A stretch of DNA of 26,412 bases from the NCBI GenBank assembly GCA_035528235.1, contig DATKZB010000030.1, positions 1 to 26,412 of the forward strand. Direction: 5' to 3'. Shown piece by piece: positions 15,330 to 23,699 of this stretch; positions within the stretch are counted from its first letter, which is position 1, and each line of letters begins with the position of its first letter. Made by a program: the position numbers and the translations under genes. The notes under the pieces are model-generated. The model did no database searches. It was not told the DNA's origin and saw only the letters and a program-made list of their open reading frames with translations. The DNA is from DATKZB01 sp035528235 (GTDB taxonomy: Bacteria; Planctomycetota; Phycisphaerae; FEN-1346).

Positions 15330-15370
15330 CGGGCGGCGGTTACCCGACCGGGAACTCAACTTCTCTGCGC

Positions 15371-15429
15371 GGCGGGTGCGGGGACCCGCCACGCGGGCCG
15401 CAGACGCACTGGCGGACAAGCCGCCAGTG
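15371..15429. repeat. Two intergenic hairpins between convergent genes
   Basis: The 113-bp gap between the epimerase stop (15329) and the DUF2961 stop (15443) holds GGCGGGT/ACCCGCC (15371-15390, 6-base loop) and CACTGGCGG/CCGCCAGTG (15407-15429, loop ACAAG, 9-bp perfect stem). Neither has a T-tract. The second has the look of a dispersed palindromic repeat distinct from the family at 6184 and 11603; either could serve as a bidirectional transcript end. Confidence 0.6.
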
Positions 15430-15442
15430 GCACCCGGCGCGG

Positions 15443-17503
15443 TCAGGGCGCCGAGAGCACCACGGCGTCCAGGCCGAAGTAGGACTTCGTGCCCTTCGAG
15501 GCCGGGTTGGCGCCGACGACCTCGACGCGCAGGACCATCTGAGCGTCCTTGGGGTCGAAGGTGCCCAGTTCAACCGGCCCGCTGGCCATGCTCTGCTTCG
15601 AGTAGGCGTCGTAGTCCTTCGCGGCCGGTTTGCCGTTGACCGAGAACCGCAGAATGCCGTAGTCCCAACTCTTCGTGCCGTAGAGGGTCACCTTCTTCGG
15701 ACCGGCCTTGGGCACGGGGAAGCGGAGTTCGACGAAGTCCCCCGGCTTGTTGGCCCGGACGAACATCTGCTTGCCATCGCTCCAGGGGCCCACCTCCAGC
15801 GCGCTGACGTCCTGCGTCTTGATGACGATCCCGGGCGACTTGGCGACGACCGGCATCGTCTCACACTCGACGGCCCCGGGTATCCTGCGGCGGCGGGCCC
15901 GGTCGGGCGGCTCGGGGATGGGGGCGGTCGCCTCGGCCGGCTCGGGGCCGCGGTTCGAGGTGGCGCTGGGCAGCGCGTACCAGTACGTCGCGACGGCGTA
16001 GTTGACCTTGCAGTCGGCCCAGTGCCAGACCTCGATGTCCGTCCGGAGCGATTTCGTGAACGGGATGGCGTCGAGGCTGCGCGTGCGGGTGTTGGTGGTG
16101 TGGCCCATGTTGCCCGGTCCGTCGGCACGGACCTGGTTGGCGAACGGTCCCTGGAAGCGCGTCGGGTTGCCCCAGGCATAGCCGTAGTAGTCCTCGCTGC
16201 CGGTGCCGAAGTGCGAGGGGAACCGCTCGCCGTCGACCCGTATCTTCTCGTCGCCCTCGCCCCACCAGGCGGTGACGGGGTTGAAGAGGGCGAGCGTGTC
16301 GCCCACGTACACGCCTTTGCCCCGGATGGCGATGTAGTTCCAGTCCTGGTACGGCCGGGTGGGGATGCCGCGCTCCTGCCGCCAGTTGGCGTGGAAGTGC
16401 ATCGACCGCGCGTCCCACTGCCACGGGCCGACCCGCGCCTCGCAGCCGGCGGATACCGGCTCGCGGCCCAGGTTCAGCACCGTGATTTTCGCGGACCGCT
16501 GATACGGCATGACCCATCTCAAACCCATGCGAACCGACCCCAGCGCCGCACGATACCAACTGTCAATCGGGTGGAACTCGGCGCCCATGCCCATGAAGTC
16601 GCCCACGGGGCACCAGACCGTCTCCTCGCCGTCGAAGACCATCCGCACAATGGTGGTGCGCATGGCCGCCCCGTCGCCCTCGACGCTCAGCAGCAGGGCG
16701 CGCACCGCGCCCGGGCCGGGCGGCAGGTCGATAGAGACCTCGCGGCCGGGGTCGATCCGGCAGACGCCTCCTCCTGGAGAAGACGACCACTTGCCTTCGG
16801 CAGGCTCCGGGTGGATTAGCGTCTGGCAGACCCTTGCGACCGTCGCGCCCAGGGCCTTGAAATCGTCCATCGTGAAGGTCTTCACCGCCGTGCCCGCCGG
16901 GTACGTGCGGTATTCGATGTTGTACCAGCGCCCCGGCGGCGGGGCGTTCGGGTTACCCGGCTTGGCCTCGTCGTACGTAATCTTGCAGTGCCGCGCGTAC
17001 GGGACGGGCAGGTACAGGTTGCCGGCAGCGCCGGCGTTCTCGATGGCCAACGGCCTGGGCACAAAGGACTTGCCGGCCAGGAGGTCGTACAGCGGGGCCT
17101 CGATGGCGGGTTCCTGGGCCCCGTCGAGGTAGAACCGCACCGTGCCCTTGGGGGGCTGGCCGCCCGTCCAGAACCGCACGACGGCGCCGGGTCCGTCGAC
17201 GTCCATCAGCACGCACTCGCGGCGGCTGCCGATGGTCTGCCACCGGAGCGAGTCGCCCGAGCCGTCCATGTTGTCGGTGTTGGCGAACCAGCCGCCGGGG
17301 TCGTCGGGCGTCTTCGAGCGGCGGTCGTAACTGGAGGCTTGCCGGCAGGTGTACGGCGGATCGGGCCAACGGGCCACCGCGCTGGGGTCGATCATCTCCT
17401 TGAGCAGCGATTCCAGGTTGACCGCACGTTCCTCGGCCCGGACCGCGGCGGCGCACGCCAGGACGGCGGCACAGCACGTCAGGATTCGGTGCGGTCTCAT
17501 CAT
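15443..17503 (-). CDS. DUF2961 (GH172-like) glycoside hydrolase, secreted
   Basis: A 686-residue protein; the first of two consecutive ATG codons follows GGGAGGG. The open frame upstream of this point is a shadow of the DUF885 gene. A Sec signal (RILTCCAAVLACAAAVRA) is followed by the DUF2961 domain from about residue 55: SYDRRSK, DNMDGSGDSLRW, DVDGPGAVVRFWTG, and later WWGEGDEKIRVDGE and FGTGSEDYYGYAWG. DUF2961 defines GH172, whose characterised members act on difructose dianhydride and arabinofuranosides. Glu416 (GEGDEK) and Glu437 (GSEDYY) are 21 residues apart, the same interval I recall for the two catalytic glutamates of the fructanase aFFase1 (270 and 291). The last 150 residues (DFVELRFPVPKAGPKKVTLYGTKSW) look like a CBM-type beta-sandwich. 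Likely an extracellular furanoside hydrolase. Confidence 0.9.
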   Translation of the reverse strand: MMRPHRILTCCAAVLACAAAVRAEERAVNLESLLKEMIDPSAVARWPDPPYTCRQASSYDRRSKTPDDPGGWFANTDNMDGSGDSLRWQTIGSRRECVLMDVDGPGAVVRFWTGGQPPKGTVRFYLDGAQEPAIEAPLYDLLAGKSFVPRPLAIENAGAAGNLYLPVPYARHCKITYDEAKPGNPNAPPPGRWYNIEYRTYPAGTAVKTFTMDDFKALGATVARVCQTLIHPEPAEGKWSSSPGGGVCRIDPGREVSIDLPPGPGAVRALLLSVEGDGAAMRTTIVRMVFDGEETVWCPVGDFMGMGAEFHPIDSWYRAALGSVRMGLRWVMPYQRSAKITVLNLGREPVSAGCEARVGPWQWDARSMHFHANWRQERGIPTRPYQDWNYIAIRGKGVYVGDTLALFNPVTAWWGEGDEKIRVDGERFPSHFGTGSEDYYGYAWGNPTRFQGPFANQVRADGPGNMGHTTNTRTRSLDAIPFTKSLRTDIEVWHWADCKVNYAVATYWYALPSATSNRGPEPAEATAPIPEPPDRARRRRIPGAVECETMPVVAKSPGIVIKTQDVSALEVGPWSDGKQMFVRANKPGDFVELRFPVPKAGPKKVTLYGTKSWDYGILRFSVNGKPAAKDYDAYSKQSMASGPVELGTFDPKDAQMVLRVEVVGANPASKGTKSYFGLDAVVLSAP

Positions 17504-17634
17504 GTGAAGCAGCCCTCCCATCGTCGGAGCCCATGCGGCTCGCGGGGGCGCGGGCCTCATTATGGGCCCGGCGGCGAAACCTTGCCAGCATTCTCCGCGG
17601 ACAATGCCCGGGTCGCCGGACGGGCGTTCATATG

Positions 17635-19332
17635 CTATGGTGTCCCGATCGGCAGGTTCAGCATGAGGGCGCGGGCATACTGCGTCGGCGGAGAGCCGAA
17701 GGCGAGCACCGTGTCGTGGTATCTGCGGAGCGCGAACCCGTCGGCCCAGGCCGCCTCCACGTCGCGGCGCAGATCCCGGTGTTCCTGGTAACCCACGAAG
17801 TAGGTCGAGAGTTGGGCGGACGTAAGACGTGCCCGCGTCCACTTGCCGGCGGCCTCGCCCTGCTCCTGGAACGCCTGCCCCATCATGAGCGCCATCGCCT
17901 CCCGTTCGCCCAGGCCCTCCACGTGGACGGCCTGGTCGAGGATGGCGTTGACAATCCCCCGCAGATACCACTTGAGGACGACCAGGCGCATCAGCGGGTC
18001 GCCCTCGAAGAGCCCCTGATCGACCATCAACCGCTCCGCGTAGACCGCCCACCCCTCGACGAACACGCCGGAGCCGAGGACGGACCGCAGTTTCGAGGGG
18101 TGCCGGTTCGCGTGGCTCAGTTGCACGAAGTGGCCCGGCATGGCCTCGTGGACCGTCAGGTTGCAGAGCGACCGCCGGTTGTACTCGCGAAGCAGCGACG
18201 CGACCTGTTCCTCGGTCCAGTCTCGGGGGGGCGGGGCAATGGCATAGAACGTCTTCTGGCCGACCTCCAGCGGGCCGGGCGAATCGCAGTAGGCGAGTGA
18301 GACGCCCCTCTGGAACTCCGGCATCACGATGACCTCGACGCTCTCCGGCGGCAAGGTCACCAGGCCGGCATCGCGGACGAAGGCGGTGAGCGTGGCAAGC
18401 GACTCCCTGGCCGCCTCGACGATTTCGTCGCGTCCCAGTGTGTCGCGGCACGCCGCCTCAAGACAGGCGCGGATAACGGCTCGCTTCTCCTCGGGGCCGG
18501 GGCGGGCTGGGCCGCCCGAGCCACGGCGTTCTTCCCGGTCGAGCCTCGCGGCAATCTCATACATCTCGTCCGTCGTGCGGTCGAGTTCCTCCTCGGCCCG
18601 TTTCCGGACCTCCTGGCGCGTGAGCGGGCTGCACAGTGCGAAGGCAAGCCTCGTGTCAAACAACCTGGCGCCGAGCCGGAAGTCCCCCGCGGCCCGCGGC
18701 AGCAGGGCGTTCTCGAGCCACCGCTGGTGGGCGCGGACCGCCGTGCGAGCCCCCTCCACCGCGGCCGCGAGGCGGGCCTGATCGTGCAAGGTCAGCGTCC
18801 CGAAGTGCGGCGTCACCATGCCGTCCAGGATGCTGAGGACCCCCGGGTTCTGCTTGGCCGCCGTCTCCGCATGGACCTTGGGGACGCGCTCCGGATCGAG
18901 GGTCTCGCGCACTTCCGCCAGGAGCCGCGGGAGTTGTTCCAGCCGGCTCGCCACGCTCTGGAGACGCTCGCCGAGAGGGGCGAACTCGCGAGCCATCAGG
19001 CCGTAGATCGCACCTCCGGCCAGGCCCGTGTAGAGGGTGGGGTTCCAGGCCCATTCCTGGAGTTCCTCCAGGTGCCACAGGTCCGCGCGCAGGCGATGCT
19101 CAAGCATGGCGGCATCCACCTGGTTGGGCCGCGACAGACGGTCCCGCGGGATGCGACCGAGGCGGTCCAGGCACGCGCGGCACGACGCCGCCCGGCGCTC
19201 GACGGCCTCGCGGCCGACCTCGTCCAGCCGGCCGTCGAAGCGGTGATCGCCCAGTCCTGTAGCATGGACCGGAGAGCGCGCAGCGAGATCGTCCAGGTAC
19301 CGCCTGCCAAGTTGCTCGAACTCGGCGTCCAT
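17635..19332 (-). CDS. DUF885 family zinc metallopeptidase-like protein
   Basis: A 565-residue, mostly helical protein with no signal peptide, starting at the ATG at 19332. The zinc site of the DUF885 family is complete: VHEAMPGH at 394-401 (ligands His395 and His401, catalytic Glu396), and the downstream EGWAVYAER with Glu426 as third ligand. Other family landmarks are LEHRLRADLWHLEELQEWAWNP, YCDSPGPLEVGQKTFYAI and VLKWYLRGIVNAILDQAVH. Family members are carboxypeptidase-like gluzincins of uncertain substrate. It lies upstream of DUF2961 on the same strand with a 131-bp gap, so the two may or may not be co-transcribed. It has no obvious link to the sugar theme and may be a housekeeping peptidase. 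Confidence 0.92.
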   Translation of the reverse strand: MDAEFEQLGRRYLDDLAARSPVHATGLGDHRFDGRLDEVGREAVERRAASCRACLDRLGRIPRDRLSRPNQVDAAMLEHRLRADLWHLEELQEWAWNPTLYTGLAGGAIYGLMAREFAPLGERLQSVASRLEQLPRLLAEVRETLDPERVPKVHAETAAKQNPGVLSILDGMVTPHFGTLTLHDQARLAAAVEGARTAVRAHQRWLENALLPRAAGDFRLGARLFDTRLAFALCSPLTRQEVRKRAEEELDRTTDEMYEIAARLDREERRGSGGPARPGPEEKRAVIRACLEAACRDTLGRDEIVEAARESLATLTAFVRDAGLVTLPPESVEVIVMPEFQRGVSLAYCDSPGPLEVGQKTFYAIAPPPRDWTEEQVASLLREYNRRSLCNLTVHEAMPGHFVQLSHANRHPSKLRSVLGSGVFVEGWAVYAERLMVDQGLFEGDPLMRLVVLKWYLRGIVNAILDQAVHVEGLGEREAMALMMGQAFQEQGEAAGKWTRARLTSAQLSTYFVGYQEHRDLRRDVEAAWADGFALRRYHDTVLAFGSPPTQYARALMLNLPIGTP

Positions 19333-19550
19333 CGCCGGCTCCCGATCGTCCTGCCGGGGAGGGCCGAAGGCCCGTCCGGCACCACCGGAACAAGGTGACT
19401 GCCCGCGCGCTGCCGGTCTTGCGGCCCGTCACACCGAACCGCCCCGCGGTCCGCTTTGCCCGCATGATTCAACCCTGGGGACGCGATGTCGGCCCGCTGG
19501 ATGTTGAACAGGCGCGTGGTGCGTTTGCCGGTCCGGCCGACCTGAGGCCC
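19333..19550. other. Intergenic stretch without a recognisable gene
   Basis: This is the region upstream of the DUF885 start. It contains an imperfect hairpin at 19353-19380 (GGGCC-GAA-GGCCC nested in GCCGG/CCGGC). Both strands stay open by high GC, but I recognise no protein family. It may hold the eroded 5' part of the transposase remnant that follows. Confidence 0.4.
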
Positions 19551-19780
19551 CTCTTCTTCGTCGCGTGGTACAACGCCGAACGCTACCACGAGGTCCCTGG
19601 CAACGCCACGCCGGACGGTGTATACTACGGGCGACGGGAAGGCATCTTGAACCATCGGCAGGAACCAAGACGCTGGCGCGTCGCCGGCGTTGGAGCCAGG
19701 AAACACCCAGGCCGAAAGAGGCCGACCAGGCCGAGAAAGCCTCACTTCCGCCAACGGCTTACTTGTGCCATTCACGCTGA
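19551..19780 (+). pseudogene. IS3-type transposase, C-terminal remnant with frameshift
   Basis: The frame from 19551 reads FFVAWYNAERYHE...NATPDGVYYGRREGIL. This matches the end of the DDE integrase-core region of IS3-group transposases, where 'YN.ERyHe.L.N.TPadVYfGRr..Il' is typical. After about 19662 the match continues in the next frame as TKTLARRRRW, the usual basic tail, ending at a TGA at 19778-19780. So the gene is frameshifted, and everything upstream, including most catalytic residues, is missing or unrecognisable. No terminal inverted repeats are evident. It is a dead insertion-sequence scar between DUF885 and the glycoside hydrolase gene. The assignment is by remembered motif, not by alignment. 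Confidence 0.7.
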
Positions 19781-19830
19781 AGACGTGTACGCATGAGGAC
19801 GCGTGAAACCAGAAACAAGAGGGATGGACA

Positions 19831-21339
19831 ATGGTTCGATTCATTCCGGCTCTGCTGGCGTGCATGGTATTCGCAGCCGTCGTGGACGCCGCTGATCCTG
19901 CGGCGGCGAGCCAGGCCGTGCCGGGCCGGGGGCTCGCCTACCCGTTCGCCATGTGCTCGAACGGCTTCTTCCTTCAGAGCCCGCAGTACCCGATCAAGAT
20001 GCTGGATGCCGGCGCGCGAATGATACGCCTGGACGTGTCTTTTCAGAGCGTCCGTCCGAAGCCGGGCGATGACCCTGCGGGATGGAACTGGAAACCCTTC
20101 GAGCAGATCCGCGCGATCACGCAGAAGCATCCCGAGTTGGAGGTGCTGCCGATCCTGGGCTATGGTCCCGAGTGGGCCCAGGATCCCAAGTTCAAGGACG
20201 TGCAGGGCGGCGGGGGCGCCTGCCCGCAGCGTGGCGTCGAGGTCCGCCCGGTGACCGATCCGCGGAACCTCTATGGGCACTTCGTCTACGAAGCGGTGAA
20301 ACGCTATAAGGACGTCATCCATCACTGGGAAAGTTGGAACGAGCCGGACTTGCCCGGCCATGCCTTCTTCAAGGGCAACGGCCGAGACTTCTTCCAGTAC
20401 CAGCGGGTGTTCTACCTGGCGGCTAAAGCGGCCGATCCGCAGTGCACCGTGTCGATGGGCGGCCTGTGCTTCGCCGCGTTCGAGGGCTACCTGGTCAGGC
20501 ACAAGCTGAAGGCGCCGTCGCCCTCGCCGCCGACCACCTCCTTCCTGGACGAGTACCTGGAGGCGTGCTCGCAGGACCCGGACGCGGCCAAGCACAACTA
20601 TTACTGCGACGTCATGAACCAGCATGCCTACAGCCGTGCCAGCGACCTGTACGACTATATCGCCGTGCTGGCCAAGGCTCAGCAAGACTACCTGGGCACG
20701 GTCAAACCGGTGTGGGTCAGCGAGATGGGCTCGACCGACAAGGGCGGCATGTTTGGCATGAACCCCGACGAGTACTGCGACTACGCCCTGCAATCCTTTG
20801 CCTGGGCCGCCATGGCCGGCGTCGAGCGGCTCTTTTTCTTCCAGTTGGACAATTCCAACGGCCACGGGCTCTACCTCGGCCTGATGGGCTCGCTGGGCCA
20901 ACCCAAGCCGGTGCTGACCACCTATCGCGACGTGCTGGTGAAGGAGTTCGCCGATGCCCAGTTCGTTGCGCAGCGTCACGGCACGAAGGGCGTGGACTTT
21001 CTGGGCGGCAACTGGCCTTACGCGTCGAACTGGCAATCGGGCTACGACCTCTTTGAATTCAAGAGCCGCGACGGCCGGCGGCGGATCCTCATGGCCTTCG
21101 CCGACACCGACAAACCCGCGGAGGTAAAGATCCCGGCCACCCCCGGCAAGAAGGCCGTGCTCATCGACCGGCACAACGTTCGCACGCCGCTTGCCGCGAA
21201 GGACGGCGTCTATCGGCTCAACCTGGCCGGCGCAACGCACTTGGGCGGTTGGCCGGTCAGCGACGATCCGAAAGCGAAACGGATGGGCAACCCCGAGCAT
21301 CTCGTCGGCGGCGCGACCCAGATCATCGTGGAGCAGTGA
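19831..21339 (+). CDS. Secreted glycoside hydrolase, clan GH-A TIM barrel
   Basis: A 502-residue protein; the ATG follows AGAGGGA by about seven bases. A Sec signal (MVRFIPALLACMVFAAVVDA) precedes a (beta/alpha)8 barrel. HHWESWNEPDLPG gives the acid/base Glu171 (the Asn-Glu pair of clan GH-A), and KPVWVSEMGST gives the nucleophile Glu298, 127 residues later, a normal interval for the clan. Opening strands GARMIRLDVSFQSVRP and LEVLPILGYGPEWAQDP resemble GH39/GH5-like enzymes. After about residue 390 a beta-rich C-terminal domain (DGRRRILMAFADTDKPAEVKIP) follows, as in GH39 and GH51. The specific family and substrate cannot be fixed by eye. It probably cleaves a polysaccharide or glycoside outside the cytoplasm, supplying the neighbouring sugar-processing genes. 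The gene follows a transposase remnant, so it may have been acquired. Confidence 0.87.
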   Translation: MVRFIPALLACMVFAAVVDAADPAAASQAVPGRGLAYPFAMCSNGFFLQSPQYPIKMLDAGARMIRLDVSFQSVRPKPGDDPAGWNWKPFEQIRAITQKHPELEVLPILGYGPEWAQDPKFKDVQGGGGACPQRGVEVRPVTDPRNLYGHFVYEAVKRYKDVIHHWESWNEPDLPGHAFFKGNGRDFFQYQRVFYLAAKAADPQCTVSMGGLCFAAFEGYLVRHKLKAPSPSPPTTSFLDEYLEACSQDPDAAKHNYYCDVMNQHAYSRASDLYDYIAVLAKAQQDYLGTVKPVWVSEMGSTDKGGMFGMNPDEYCDYALQSFAWAAMAGVERLFFFQLDNSNGHGLYLGLMGSLGQPKPVLTTYRDVLVKEFADAQFVAQRHGTKGVDFLGGNWPYASNWQSGYDLFEFKSRDGRRRILMAFADTDKPAEVKIPATPGKKAVLIDRHNVRTPLAAKDGVYRLNLAGATHLGGWPVSDDPKAKRMGNPEHLVGGATQIIVEQ

Positions 21340-21390
21340 GAGCACGGCGGTGGCGACCATGTATCGCGCGGCTAAGAGGGTGATAAGGCG

Positions 21391-23319
<1,929 letters not shown>

Positions 23320-23560
23320 CTATACCTTTCGCCGCATGGCGACTTTTTCCCTCGCTCGCGGAAAGCAGCCGGTTACGCGGCCCCCGACCCGGCCACGGCT
23401 GGACGAACCCGCTGTGCCACATCGCCTTGGGAGCATGTGGGCGATGTCGTGCGATTCCGGAGGGGCTATTTCATCATGGATGGGCCGCCCATGCAACCGA
23501 TTCTTGCTCGGCTGTAAAGGGCGGAGCAAGACCGCGGTGACGGGCGCGGCACGAAAGCGG

Positions 23561-23590
23561 TGGACTCGCATGGACGAAAAGGAGTAGAAT
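23561..23590 (+). promoter_or_regulatory. Putative promoter of the tRNA-Ser gene
   Basis: TGGACT (23561-23566, 4 of 6), an 18-base spacer and TAGAAT (23585-23590, 5 of 6) end 18 bases before the mature tRNA. The spacing suits a short 5' leader removed by RNase P. The 289-bp gap 23320-23608 otherwise shows only the ABC-F leader. Confidence 0.5.
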
Positions 23591-23608
23591 CTCCGGCCGA
23601 ATCCATGC

Positions 23609-23698
23609 GGAGAGGTGCCCGAGTGGTCGAAGGGACCGGTTTTGAAAACCGGCGTGGCCGCAAGGTCACCGGGGGTTCAAATCCCTCCCTCTCCGCCA
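23609..23698 (+). tRNA. trnS: tRNA-Ser (anticodon UGA)
   Basis: A complete class II tRNA. The acceptor GGAGAGG pairs with CCTCTCC, followed by discriminator G and an encoded CCA (23696-23698). The D-arm has GCCCGAGTGGTCGAAGGG. The anticodon stem CCGGT/ACCGG encloses TTTGAAA with anticodon TGA at 23643-23645. A long variable arm (GTGGCC-GCAA-GGTCAC, imperfect) is diagnostic of serine tRNA, and the T-arm contains GGTTCAAAT. It reads UCA and, by wobble, other UCN codons. The gene ends one base from the stop codon of the convergent lamin-tail gene. Confidence 0.97.
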
Positions 23699-23699
23699 G

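Noticed and set aside
17504..18451. N-terminal extension of the DUF2961 frame to about 1000 residues
   Set aside because: The extra part overlaps the DUF885 gene in another frame, has shadow-type composition, and a signal peptide with a ribosome site begins at 17503.
19619..19624. TATACT as a -10 box for the GH-A gene
   Set aside because: It lies inside the transposase coding remnant (Val-Tyr-Tyr codons), over 200 bases from the start codon, with a poor -35 (TGGCAA).
23609..23698. Integration site of a genomic island in tRNA-Ser
   Set aside because: No integrase gene and no direct repeat of the tRNA 3' end were found within the window.
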